A stretch of 64,000 bases of DNA from Algoriphagus terrigena DSM 22685 (GTDB lineage Bacteria > Bacteroidota > Bacteroidia > Cytophagales > Cyclobacteriaceae): positions 186,001 to 250,000 of the forward strand of contig NZ_KE386904.1 of NCBI RefSeq assembly GCF_000429445.1, written 5' to 3'. The notes below the pieces were generated by a model. That model made no database searches. It saw only the letters and a list, made by a program, of their open reading frames with translations, and was not told the DNA's origin. Positions 44,611 to 53,422 of the stretch are shown one piece after another (position 1 is the first letter of the stretch; each line of letters opens with the position of its first letter). Both the position numbers and the translations under genes were made by a program.

Positions 44611-45465
44611 ATGATAAAAGTCCTCGTACCGTTTGATTTTTCTCAGACTGCGCATCACGCCCTGAATTTTGCAACCGGGCTCGCAGCTATCTACCCCCAT
44701 GTCGAAATCAGTCTTTTACACGTGATCGAAACTCCCGTCACCACGGGAATGAGCGCGATGGGCGGAGGATTGGAATCTATTCCTGACTTTCAAAACCAGA
44801 TCTTCTACATGGAACTGATCGAGACTCGAAAGAAGCAATTCAAAGAACTCGAAGGAAAATACGTCGGATCCGAATATGCCTTTAAGACCAAACTGGTGCT
44901 CGGCAATGTCTTCAAAGGCATCAGTGACGCAATCCTGGAAGAAGCTCCGGATCTGGTGATCATGGGATCGAAAGGGTCATCGGGACTGGAAGAGGTGCTG
45001 ATCGGCAGCAACACTGAAAAAGTGGTCAGAAATGCCTCATGTCCAGTCATCACGATCAAAGCGGACACTCCTGTTGACAAGATGAGAAAAGTCGTCTTTG
45101 CTTCTGACTTCAGAGAATCCGACGACAGGGTAGCTGCCAGAATCAAACGCATGCAGGACCTCTTCCATGCTGAGTTTTACTTCGTGGTAATCAATACTCC
45201 GGGCAATTTTGAGACTACCCGGGAGTCTATCTCCAGGATCAAGACCTTTGTGCAGAAGCACAAGTTTGAAAACATCAAGGCAGAGATCTACAATTCCCTT
45301 TCGGAGGAGTCCGGCATCCTGGAGTTTGCCGACGATATCCAGGCGGACATGATCGCGATGACTACCCACGGGAGAACTGGCCTGCTGCACCTGATCACCG
45401 GCAGTATCGCCGAGGACGTAGTCAACCATTCAAAAAGACCCGTTTGGACCTACAAAACCAAGTAA
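44611..45465 (+). CDS. Tandem universal stress protein
   Basis: The 284 residues contain two Usp domains. The first (1-150) has VPFDFSQTAHHALNFA and the ATP-binding loop GSKGSSGLEEVLIGS; the second has VFASDFRESDD and THGRTGLLHLITGS. Tandem Usp proteins bind ATP and are linked to stress survival. It is cytosolic and followed by a small terminator-like hairpin. Confidence 0.92.
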   Translation: MIKVLVPFDFSQTAHHALNFATGLAAIYPHVEISLLHVIETPVTTGMSAMGGGLESIPDFQNQIFYMELIETRKKQFKELEGKYVGSEYAFKTKLVLGNVFKGISDAILEEAPDLVIMGSKGSSGLEEVLIGSNTEKVVRNASCPVITIKADTPVDKMRKVVFASDFRESDDRVAARIKRMQDLFHAEFYFVVINTPGNFETTRESISRIKTFVQKHKFENIKAEIYNSLSEESGILEFADDIQADMIAMTTHGRTGLLHLITGSIAEDVVNHSKRPVWTYKTK

Positions 45466-45482
45466 TTCCCCATTAACTTTGC

Positions 45483-45509
45483 GGCCTCCACTTCGGTGCG
45501 GGCCTTTTT
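45483..45509 (+). terminator. Probable terminator between usp and SUI1 genes
   Basis: GGCC-TC-CAC-TTCG-GTG-CG-GGCC forms a stem with one internal mismatch and a stable TTCG tetraloop, followed by five T. It ends only 9 bp before the SUI1-family start codon, so it may also act on that gene's leader. Confidence 0.6.
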
Positions 45510-45518
45510 ATTTCCCCT

Positions 45519-45872
45519 ATGGCAAAGAAAAACAACGACTGGAAAAAGCGCGACGGAGTGGTTTTTTCAACAAGCGACGACTTCGAGTACAATCATGGTG
45601 ATCAGGATGACGCCGAAACTCTTCCTGCTTCCCAGCAAAAGCTAAAGGTATTGCTTGACAAGAAAGCCCGTGCCGGAAAGCAGGTCACGCTCGTGGAAGG
45701 CTTCGTCGGCACAGAGGACGATCTGAAAGAACTGGGCAAGCTGCTGAAAAACAAGTGCGGCGTCGGCGGTTCCGCCAAAGACGGAGAAATCCTCATCCAA
45801 GGTGATCACCGGGACAAAGTCCTGCAAGTGTTGCTTCAGGCGGGCTACGGCGCTAAAAAGTCGGGAGGCTAA
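45519..45872 (+). CDS. SUI1/eIF1-like translation initiation factor
   Basis: The 117-residue protein has a charged N-terminus (MAKKNNDWKKRDGVVFST) and an eIF1/SUI1 domain with KKARAGKQVTLVEGFVG, GVGGSAKDGEILIQGDHRD and a C-terminal LLQAGYGAKKSGG. Bacterial homologues (YciH type) influence start-codon fidelity in some systems. It is cytosolic and convergent with the DUF3109 gene, with only 9 bp between stops. Confidence 0.9.
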   Translation: MAKKNNDWKKRDGVVFSTSDDFEYNHGDQDDAETLPASQQKLKVLLDKKARAGKQVTLVEGFVGTEDDLKELGKLLKNKCGVGGSAKDGEILIQGDHRDKVLQVLLQAGYGAKKSGG

Positions 45873-45881
45873 ATCTCCTCC

Positions 45882-46451
45882 TTATTTCGGACCTTCGATC
45901 TCTTCCAAAAGATCCTCATACCAAGCTTCCCCATACTTCCTGATCAAAGCATCCTTGAGAAAACGGTAAAGCGGCACTTTCAAGCTTTGACCAAGCTGAC
46001 AAGCCGGGTCGCAGATGTGCCAGCGGTCATAGTTGAGCGCATCAAACTGATCGTACTTAGTCACCCGAATCGGGTAAAGATGACAGGAAATTGGCTTTTT
46101 CCAGGAGATTTTTCCCTCTATGTAGGCTTGTTCGATCCCACACTTCAGAATGCCACGCCCGTCATAGAGTGCGTAAGCACATTCCCGATTGTCACCGATG
46201 GTCGGAGTTCCCTTATCGCCATCTTTGTCAATCACCCACACACCCTGCCTTTCGATGGCCTGACGTCCTTCCTCGGTGATGTAGTCTTTGACTATCGGGT
46301 AGATTTCCTCCAGGATCTTGGTCTCGTCATCTTCCAGCGGCGCACCGGCATCGCCCTCTACGCAGCAGGCACCTTTACAGGCATCCAGGTCACAGACAAA
46401 AAAGTTTTCTTTGATATCGTCCGATAGCACGGCGTTTCCGACCAGAATCAT
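45882..46451 (-). CDS. DUF3109 family cysteine-rich protein
   Basis: I chose the start at 46451 (MILVGNAVLSDDIKENFFVC), giving 189 residues; the longer frame adds an atypical basic tail. Conserved Cys-rich segments CDLDACKGACCVEGDAGAP, ECAYAL, LKCGIEQAY, ISCHLYPIR and HICDPAC suggest metal binding, as in YkgJ-like zinc or iron chelating proteins. Function is unknown. It is conserved among Bacteroidota and cytosolic. Confidence 0.88.
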   Translation of the reverse strand: MILVGNAVLSDDIKENFFVCDLDACKGACCVEGDAGAPLEDDETKILEEIYPIVKDYITEEGRQAIERQGVWVIDKDGDKGTPTIGDNRECAYALYDGRGILKCGIEQAYIEGKISWKKPISCHLYPIRVTKYDQFDALNYDRWHICDPACQLGQSLKVPLYRFLKDALIRKYGEAWYEDLLEEIEGPK

Positions 46452-46880
46452 ACACTTGGGTTGTTTCCCCAAAGGTAAAAATCTAAGTCTCGTAATCCTA
46501 CATTTCCGCATAGAAGCCTTGTCGACTCACTCCCCCAGTTTGACTTTATAAAATCCCACATTTCGACAATTTCAAAGCCAGTTGCTCACCGGCCACTTTA
46601 ATCTACGGCCAAGGGTCGACATTTCAGATCTCGCCATCGAAGTCCAATTATATCTAAATATGCGGGATGGTAGAGGTATCTTTTTGGCACACAGCAGATA
46701 ATAAAATGGATAAATAGAAGACAAATATTGGCAGATATGATCTTTTATGTAAATTAAGATATTACTGATCCCTGTTTCAGACACGCTTCTGTCCAGCATT
46801 CCTTTTTAGATTTTCGAAGAATTAATTCAACTCTGTTTATAATTTTCAAAACCAATTTTTCAACCCAAACACAAAAAAAT
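46452..46880. other. Intergenic region upstream of the S8 protease
   Basis: These 429 AT-rich bases hold no gene or strong repeat that I can see. They separate divergent genes and should hold both promoters. A minus-strand frame at 46572-46799 lacks any protein character. Confidence 0.55.
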
Positions 46881-48431
46881 ATGAGGCAACTAAAAACCCC
46901 AAACACATTATCCCTACTCCTAGGAATCGGGATTTTATTTTCATCCTGCGAAAGCAGCATCGTGCAAGAAGAGCCGATCACACAGGCTACGCTTGCAGAG
47001 GAAGCAGAAACCAGCAAGTATAATCTCAACCTGCTTCCCCAAGTCACGGATTTTTCCAACTTACGGGTCGGCACCTATACAGGCCGATACCTGATCATCA
47101 ACAAGGGCGGCAGTCTATCCAAGTCCCTGGCAGGAGATATTCAAAAAGCCGGCGGCGAGATTGTGAAAACTTATCCGCAAATCGGAGTATCAGTCGCAGT
47201 TTCAAATTCCTCTGATTTCTTGACCAAGGCCAGGGCGATCAGTTCAGTAGAGTCTGTGACTCCTGATTTCATTCTTCAATATACCACGGAGCCTGAATTT
47301 GCGGGAGAGGTCACAAGTCTTGATCTGGGAAACATCAGCGCTACCGCCGAGCCATTTGACTACCAAAGCGCAATCTTTGATGGATTTCAATGGGCTCCGG
47401 CTTCCATTGATGCTCCGACTGCATGGGATAACGGAATTACAGGTGAAGGGGTGCGTGTGGCAGTCATCGACGGTGGAATCCACTCTACCCATTTTGACCT
47501 AGCTCCCAATCTGGACGTGGCTAGCTCCATCTCCACAGTGCCGGGATTTAATTTCAACGAAGATGTCGGAACCTTCTGGCATGGAACCCACGTCGCCGGT
47601 ATAGTGGCGGCGTCAGGATTTGGTGCGGTAGGCATCGCGCCAAAAGCCACCATTATCGGCGTCAAATCCCTTCACAATGGGACCGGTGCCTTTGAATGGA
47701 TCTTGGAAGGACTCCTCTATGCTGCAACCCCTCAATCCATGGGCGGAGCGGGCGCCCAGATTATCAACATGAGCTTGGGAGCAACGATCCCCTATAGAGA
47801 CGAGTGGAAAGACAAAGAATTTCGGGACGCATTTCGCGAGCTACAGAAAATCTATGACATGGCCACCCGATATGCTTACCAAAATGGCGTGACAGTCGTA
47901 GTGTCTGCGGGCAATGGAGCGACTAACTATGATGTAGCAAAATCGCTCTATAAACTCCCCGCAGAAAACCAACACGTTCTCTCCATCAGTTCTACCGGAC
48001 CTGTGGGTTGGGCCTTGGGTGCTACCAATTTCGCTCAACCCGCCTACTACACGGACTTCGGTAAGTCATTGGTAAGCTTTGCCGCTCCAGGTGGAAGTGC
48101 CGGTCTTTTGGTGGTAGACGGATTCGCCGGTAACTGTACCGTTGTAGGTACCAGCCGCACCATCATCAACCCGTGCTATGCCTTTGACATGGTCTTCAGT
48201 ACCGTCAGAGGAACTACCGATGGAAACTACAGCTGGTCACAAGGCACCTCAATGGCCTCACCGGCGGTGGCCGGGGTAGTAGCACTGATGATGGAAGAAA
48301 GTGGAGGAACCATGCAGCCTGGGGTAGTAAAAACCAGACTGACAAATTCAGCCACCGATCTAGGCAAGCCTGGGAAAGACGAATACTACGGAAATGGCTA
48401 TGTGAATGCTGCAAAAGCAATTGGTCTGTAA
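46881..48431 (+). CDS. Subtilisin-like S8 serine peptidase, lipoprotein
   Basis: The 516-residue protein has a lipoprotein signal (GIGILFSSCESS, Cys at 23) and an inhibitor-I9-like prodomain (about 60-135). The catalytic triad is visible: Asp197 in VRVAVIDGGIHSTH, His234 in WHGTHVAG and Ser457 in QGTSMASPAVAGV. It is probably surface- or periplasm-facing and self-activated by prodomain cleavage. A terminator follows. Confidence 0.93.
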   Translation: MRQLKTPNTLSLLLGIGILFSSCESSIVQEEPITQATLAEEAETSKYNLNLLPQVTDFSNLRVGTYTGRYLIINKGGSLSKSLAGDIQKAGGEIVKTYPQIGVSVAVSNSSDFLTKARAISSVESVTPDFILQYTTEPEFAGEVTSLDLGNISATAEPFDYQSAIFDGFQWAPASIDAPTAWDNGITGEGVRVAVIDGGIHSTHFDLAPNLDVASSISTVPGFNFNEDVGTFWHGTHVAGIVAASGFGAVGIAPKATIIGVKSLHNGTGAFEWILEGLLYAATPQSMGGAGAQIINMSLGATIPYRDEWKDKEFRDAFRELQKIYDMATRYAYQNGVTVVVSAGNGATNYDVAKSLYKLPAENQHVLSISSTGPVGWALGATNFAQPAYYTDFGKSLVSFAAPGGSAGLLVVDGFAGNCTVVGTSRTIINPCYAFDMVFSTVRGTTDGNYSWSQGTSMASPAVAGVVALMMEESGGTMQPGVVKTRLTNSATDLGKPGKDEYYGNGYVNAAKAIGL

Positions 48432-48466
48432 CAACCGCTGTTCGCAAGCTGCTTTATTAAAATCCA

Positions 48467-48495
48467 AAGCCTTCCCAGTGGGAAGGCTTTTTTTA
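48467..48495 (+). terminator. Intrinsic terminator after the S8 protease gene
   Basis: AAAGCCTTCCC and GGGAAGGCTTT form a perfect 11-bp stem around AGT, followed by T. Confidence 0.92.
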
Positions 48496-48567
48496 CCCTT
48501 ATTGATATCCAAGTGAGTTAAACGCTCAACGTAACTCATTGAAAGCAGTCGAAACATCGATGGGGCT

Positions 48568-49197
48568 TCAATCCTCCAGTCGGTAGATCTCCATAATGTC
48601 CGCCAAAGCTTTTTGGAAGTCGATCTTCAAGTCAATCAACTTTCCAGTCTTGATATCAAAGACCCAACCATGGACTTGCATGCCGCGCTTTCGAACTGCG
48701 CGCTGCACGGCAGCCATCTTGAGCACATTGATTGCCTGCTCCTTCACATTGAGTTCGACCAGTCGATCGTAGCGCTTTTGCTCGTCAGTGATCGCATTGA
48801 GTTCGTCCTTGTGGGCACGGTAGACATCCCGGATATTGCGCAGCCATGGATTCAAAATACCCATGTCCTTAGACTCCATCGCAGCCTTAACTCCGCCACA
48901 GGAATAATGTCCGCAGACCACCACGTGATTCACCTCCAGATATTTCACAGCATAGTTGATCACACTCTGCGCATTGAGGTCGATGGCGTTGACGATATTG
49001 GCGACGTTTCGATGGACAAAAAGCTCTCCAGGCTGCATGCCCATCAGGTCCTCTGCCGTCACCCGTGAGTCCGAGCAGCCGATGTAGAGCACGTTCGGTT
49101 TTTGGCCTTTGTTGAGATTTTCAAAATAGGCCGGATCATCCGCGGTTTTCGCCTGGATCCACTTTTCGTTGTTTTCAAAGATCTTGGATAAGTCCAT
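48568..49197 (-). CDS. Beta-class carbonic anhydrase
   Basis: This 209-residue enzyme has CSDSR (Cys41, Asp43, Arg45), FVHRNVANIV and CGHYSCGG with His97 and Cys100 completing the zinc site. It interconverts carbon dioxide and bicarbonate in the cytosol. Length and motifs match clade-B beta enzymes. It stands alone. Confidence 0.95.
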   Translation of the reverse strand: MDLSKIFENNEKWIQAKTADDPAYFENLNKGQKPNVLYIGCSDSRVTAEDLMGMQPGELFVHRNVANIVNAIDLNAQSVINYAVKYLEVNHVVVCGHYSCGGVKAAMESKDMGILNPWLRNIRDVYRAHKDELNAITDEQKRYDRLVELNVKEQAINVLKMAAVQRAVRKRGMQVHGWVFDIKTGKLIDLKIDFQKALADIMEIYRLED

Positions 49198-49296
49198 GGG
49201 TTGAGTTTGGTAGCACGCTGCAACGATTATAATGGAAATATATCGGAGTACACAGTATTGAATCTAGATCTCTCCCATTGTTTTCAAGCTCACTTC

Positions 49297-50820
49297 CTAA
49301 GGAAGTCCCTGAGCCTTGGGATACTTTGCCAGCTTTGCTTCCAATTCTTCAACTATCTCAGGCCTGTCCTTGGCGATGTTTTTAACCTCTAGCGGATTGT
49401 CTTCGAAGTCGTACAGCTCGTATACCACCTCTTTGTCTTTGTCCTGCGTGTGAGTCCATCGCACCATGCGGTAGCGGTCGGTCCGAATGGCTTCCCCAAG
49501 GTATCCGCCGCGGATAAACGCATGATACGCGTGATCTTTCAGTAGGTGTCGGCCGTCGTTTAGCGTCGGCACAAGATTGATCCCATCGATCGGCTGCGGA
49601 CCCGTCGGTCTTTCCAGGCCTGCCAACGCCGCCAAAGTCGGGAAGATGTCGACCGACTCAGCAAACTGTCTAGTACTGCTGCCACTGCTTGTCACACCAG
49701 GAGCGCGGAAGATAATGGGGATGCGGTTTGCTTGCTCATAATTGGTGTGCTTGGTCCACATGCCGTGATCTCCCAAGTGCCATCCATGATCGCCCCAAAG
49801 AACCACAATCGTATTTTCATCCAGATTCAACCGCTCCAGTTCCGCCAGAACTTTGCCGACTTGGGCGTCCATATAAGTCAGGCTTGCATAATAGCCGTGC
49901 ACCAGCTTTCGCTGCAGATCCTTCTCATAGATGCTCTGATGGTTTGGGATGGGAAAAAACTGATTGACCTCCCCTCCACTTTTGACAGCAAAATCCGGGG
50001 CATCTTCAGGATAGTCTTCAAATTCCGCCAAAGGGAGCTTCTCGGGATCATACATGTCCCAGTATTTTTTGGGCACGCTGAAGGGCAGATGCGGGCGGGC
50101 AAAACCCACCGCCATAAAAAACGGTTGGTCTTGATCCTTGCTCAAATCCCGTAGCCGGTCAATGGCATGACGAGCCACCCGACCATCAGCGTATGCTTCG
50201 TCTGTCACATCCGGACTTTCCCAAGCCGCTCCTCTGGGCAATTCATGGTTTGGTGGCGTGTCCTTGATGTACATGCGGGTGTTTTCGAAAAAGGCCTCCT
50301 CCCGTGTCAACTGTCCATTGGTGCTTGCAGGATCTAAATACTCAATCACCTTTTCTTTCCAATGCGGGATACTCCAAGACTCCTTGTCGTTGGTGTTGCC
50401 ATGGCCGATGTGAAAGACCTTGCCCATAGATTCCGCATGGTAACCCGCAGCACGGAAATATTGCGGCATGGTCACTGCGTCAGGGATCACGTCCCGGAAT
50501 TCCTTCCCAAAATCATAGAGACCAGTGCTGGTGGACCGGGACCCCAAGATCAGATTGTACCGGCTTGACACACACACTGCCTGATTGCTATAGGCCTGAT
50601 CAAATCGCATCCCGCTCTTGGACAGCGCATCAATATTGGGACTGATGGCATGCGGATCACCGTAGGCACCCAAGTTGGGTTTAAGGTCATCGACAAGGAT
50701 TAGCAGGATGTTGGGCTTTTTCACTTTTTGGCCGTATGCCGCAGACATCGCAAAAAACAGCAGCCCGATAAGAGCACCTTGTCTTAGAAAAGTCAAAAAA
50801 GAGGTACTGTTAATCTTCAT
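49297..50820 (-). CDS. Sulfatase, iduronate-2-sulfatase-like (S1 family)
   Basis: The 507-residue protein has a signal peptide ending in AAYGQ and the alkaline-phosphatase-fold sulfatase motifs: ILVDDLKPNLGAYGD (Asp44, Asp45), CVSSRYNLILGSRS with the formylglycine Cys at 83 and Arg87, and WGDHGWHLGDHGMWTKHT. The order and GLYDF segment match iduronate-2-sulfatase-like enzymes acting on sulfated uronate glycans. The CxSSR form has Ser where CxPSR or CxASR is usual. It is periplasmic or surface-located. With the uronate genes it suggests a sulfated uronate polysaccharide as carbon source (inference). Confidence 0.88.
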   Translation of the reverse strand: MKINSTSFLTFLRQGALIGLLFFAMSAAYGQKVKKPNILLILVDDLKPNLGAYGDPHAISPNIDALSKSGMRFDQAYSNQAVCVSSRYNLILGSRSTSTGLYDFGKEFRDVIPDAVTMPQYFRAAGYHAESMGKVFHIGHGNTNDKESWSIPHWKEKVIEYLDPASTNGQLTREEAFFENTRMYIKDTPPNHELPRGAAWESPDVTDEAYADGRVARHAIDRLRDLSKDQDQPFFMAVGFARPHLPFSVPKKYWDMYDPEKLPLAEFEDYPEDAPDFAVKSGGEVNQFFPIPNHQSIYEKDLQRKLVHGYYASLTYMDAQVGKVLAELERLNLDENTIVVLWGDHGWHLGDHGMWTKHTNYEQANRIPIIFRAPGVTSSGSSTRQFAESVDIFPTLAALAGLERPTGPQPIDGINLVPTLNDGRHLLKDHAYHAFIRGGYLGEAIRTDRYRMVRWTHTQDKDKEVVYELYDFEDNPLEVKNIAKDRPEIVEELEAKLAKYPKAQGLP

Positions 50821-50887
50821 GGTTGTAAAATATTTTTGCGAACGTCAACTCCTTTGCGGTCCTCTTCAAAGAGCCAAAAGCCACATT

Positions 50888-50921
50888 GAAAAAACGGCCC
50901 TCCGAATCTCTCCGGAGGGCT
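50888..50921 (-). terminator. Intrinsic terminator of the minus-strand Gfo gene
   Basis: Read on the minus strand, AGCCCTCCG and CGGAGGGCC pair around GAGAGATT and are followed by GTTTTTTC. It separates the Gfo/Idh/MocA gene from the sulfatase gene downstream. Confidence 0.8.
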
Positions 50922-50989
50922 CGTAAATCTTAATCAAATTCGTGATCGTAATACCAGATTGCTTCGCTCCTCTGTCGCTCGTAACGACG

Positions 50990-52330
50990 TTAGACCTTCG
51001 GCACTTTCCAGCCATTATGATAATTCGCCTTCATCAGATCATTGGCATCTGAATCGGTGAACATGTTTTTCGCAGCGTCCCAATAGACTTTCTTGCCGGT
51101 CTTGTAGGCGATGTTTCCCATCTGGGCGTTGATCGCAGCTACCGAACCGGTCTGAATTGCACACTTCAGTTTCGAAGGATCGTTGGTTGTCATTGCCTCT
51201 ACGAAGTTCACAGCATGCAGATCCAAGGCGTTTCCGTTGGGCTTGGTATGTGCAACTTCCTCGGTCTTGTTTTCCTTTTTGCCATCGACCGTCTGGGTTT
51301 CCGGGATTACTTTCCAGCCACCACGGTTGACCACCAGAGTCGCGTTGTTACCGATAAAGGCAATGCCCTCTGTGGTGCCGTAGTTCCCTCCGTCAATGCC
51401 GGTCGCGTGCTCCCATAACATGTTGAAGCCATCGTATTCGTACACGGTCTGCAGTGTATCCGGTGTTTCAGAAGCGTCATCCGGATAGGCGAATTTCCCT
51501 CCTGAGGCCATCACGGATTTTGGCGCACTTACACCCATCGCATAGAGCGCGATGTCAATCTCGTGCACACCCCAGTCGGTCATCAGTCCTCCGGCATAGT
51601 CCCAAAACCAGCGGAAGTTGAAATGAAAGCGGTTGGCGTTAAACTCTCTTTTTGGAGCGGGACCGAGCCACATGTCGTAATCGACACCTGCCGGAACCGG
51701 ACCGTTTGGCACAACCGGGACAGGCTTCATCCAACCCTGATAAGCCCAACATTTGACCAGACGAATCTGGCCCAATTTGCCGGACTTCACGTATTGGATG
51801 GCTTCGTCGTATTGGGAACCAGAACGCTGCCACTGCCCGACTTGCACGACTTTGCCGTACCGTTCCTGGGCTTTGACCATGATCTGGCACTCTTCGATGG
51901 TATTGGCGATGGGCTTTTCGACATAGACATGCTTGCCAGCAGATACCGCATCCACCATGTTCAGGCAGTGCCAATGATCCGGAGTCCCAATGATGACCAC
52001 GTCAATATCCTTGTCTTCTAGGAGCTTGCGATAGTCTTTGTATTGCTTGGGTCGGGTCCCACGAAGTTTGAACACATCTTCAGTTCGCTGATCAAGTACG
52101 CTCTGATCCACATCCGCCAATGCCACACAGTTGACCTGCGGGATCTTCAGATGGGCATTCATGTTGGACCAGCCCATTCCTTTGCAGCCGATCAGGCCGT
52201 AGTTGATCTGGTCGTTGGGACCGATGCTTCGGGTGAATTTCCCAAAGTCTGCTGCAGTCAGGATTGAGGGCATGCTCAACCCTGCTCCCAGCAGCATGGT
52301 GTTTTGTATAAATCGTCTTCTTGAGGACAT
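50990..52330 (-). CDS. Gfo/Idh/MocA family oxidoreductase with Tat signal
   Basis: The 446-residue protein starts MSSRRRFIQNTMLLGAGLSM, a twin-arginine signal. The Rossmann part has YGLIGCKGMGWSNM and the catalytic region HVYVEKPIANT; the C-terminal domain ends in YHNGWKVPKV as in the paralogue at 23107. It lies directly downstream of the DUF1080 gene at 52520 (189-bp gap holding inverted heptamer arrays), so gene order is DUF1080 then Gfo as in the first pair. It probably oxidises a glycoside in the periplasm. Confidence 0.9.
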   Translation of the reverse strand: MSSRRRFIQNTMLLGAGLSMPSILTAADFGKFTRSIGPNDQINYGLIGCKGMGWSNMNAHLKIPQVNCVALADVDQSVLDQRTEDVFKLRGTRPKQYKDYRKLLEDKDIDVVIIGTPDHWHCLNMVDAVSAGKHVYVEKPIANTIEECQIMVKAQERYGKVVQVGQWQRSGSQYDEAIQYVKSGKLGQIRLVKCWAYQGWMKPVPVVPNGPVPAGVDYDMWLGPAPKREFNANRFHFNFRWFWDYAGGLMTDWGVHEIDIALYAMGVSAPKSVMASGGKFAYPDDASETPDTLQTVYEYDGFNMLWEHATGIDGGNYGTTEGIAFIGNNATLVVNRGGWKVIPETQTVDGKKENKTEEVAHTKPNGNALDLHAVNFVEAMTTNDPSKLKCAIQTGSVAAINAQMGNIAYKTGKKVYWDAAKNMFTDSDANDLMKANYHNGWKVPKV

Positions 52331-52368
52331 AGATAGATGGTTTTGGGGTTATTGGTTATTGAAAAAGT

Positions 52369-52521
52369 ACGATTTCAGATTTACGATTTACGAGGCTAAG
52401 AATAGCACCAATCCCAAATTCTCAATTGAACTTTCCTTTTTGAAGTTCTAAAAAGATTGGATCAGAAAACGAGTTCAACTTATCCAAGACCTCGTAAATC
52501 AAAAATCGTACTTCGTAAATC
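52369..52521. repeat. Facing heptamer arrays, word ACGATTT / AAATCGT
   Basis: GATTT occurs at 52371, 52378 and 52385. AAATC occurs at 52496, 52503 and 52517, again multiples of 7 apart. The right array is the inverse of the left; together AAGTACGATTT..GATTTACGAGG can pair across a 94-bp centre. The right array runs into the stop codon of the DUF1080 gene at 52520. Confidence 0.7.
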
Positions 52522-53287
52522 ACAAAGGTCTTACCCAGATATTTCTGAATTTTACCGGGTTACCGTGATCTTGCATCTTGATCGGAAGTTCCTCAGCGTG
52601 AGCTTTGTAGTTTGGAATCCCGATGTACTCAGTTGGACCTCTGAGGATCACATTGTTTTGTACCAACACGCCGTTGATCAGCAAGGTCACGGTCGCAGGC
52701 GAGGTCACCATGCCGTTTTTGTCAAATCTTGGAGCCTTGAAGATGATGTCGTAGTAGTTCCACTCGCCCGGAGCTCTCAGCGGATTGACCAACGGCGGGT
52801 GCTGCTTGTAAATCGATCCAGCCTGACCGTTGGTGTAGGTCTTGCTTTCGTAGCTGTCCAGTACTTGCACTTCGTAAATTCCCATCAAAAAGAAACCTGA
52901 ATTGCCACGGCCTTGGCCTTCTCCTACGATCTCGGTAGGTGCAGTCCATTCCAAGTGATATTGAGCATCACCAAATGCCTGCTTGGACTGGATATCTCCT
53001 TTGCCCTTTACCACGGTCAGTTCGCCGTTTTCCACTTTCCACTCAGCAGGGCCATTGCCTTCCTTGGCACTGACAAAGCTGTTCAGGTTAGTGCCATCAA
53101 ACAGAACGATCGCGTCGGATGGTGGTGCGGTATTGTTGGTACCGGCGGTGATTTTCGGAACCACCGGAGTGTAGAACTCGGTAGCTTGCGGTGGCAATTT
53201 GGGGGGAGTTTGATCTTGTGCCAGGGATAAAGAACTTACTGAAAGTCCCGAAGCAAAGAACGCGAGAGCAACTAACTGTTTTGTCAT
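52520..53287 (-). CDS. DUF1080 (3-keto-disaccharide hydrolase-like) exported protein
   Basis: The ATG at 53287 gives 255 residues with a signal peptide (LVALAFFASGLSVSSLSLAQ). One DUF1080 domain begins IVLFDGTNLNSFVS and contains GNSGFFLMGIYEVQVLDSY and GEWNYYDIIFKAP, typical of the family. It is the single-domain paralogue of the protein at 21709 and precedes the Gfo gene. I infer hydrolysis of a 3-keto-glycoside in the periplasm. Confidence 0.87.
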   Translation of the reverse strand: MTKQLVALAFFASGLSVSSLSLAQDQTPPKLPPQATEFYTPVVPKITAGTNNTAPPSDAIVLFDGTNLNSFVSAKEGNGPAEWKVENGELTVVKGKGDIQSKQAFGDAQYHLEWTAPTEIVGEGQGRGNSGFFLMGIYEVQVLDSYESKTYTNGQAGSIYKQHPPLVNPLRAPGEWNYYDIIFKAPRFDKNGMVTSPATVTLLINGVLVQNNVILRGPTEYIGIPNYKAHAEELPIKMQDHGNPVKFRNIWVRPL

Positions 53288-53422
53288 AACCAATAGATTA
53301 TTTTAGGTAAAGAATGTTAACCCGATAAATTACTGTAAAAAAGCCGTGAATCGGAAAGCCGCTGATGGATTTTTACTGGATTTGAGCTATTCCTTTCCTA
53401 CTTTAAGTGAAAATTGACCACC

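Noticed and set aside
50830..50850. Possible LacI-type half site TTGCGAACGTCAAC upstream of the sulfatase
   Set aside because: Only the GCGAACGT core resembles the consensus; the right half is missing.
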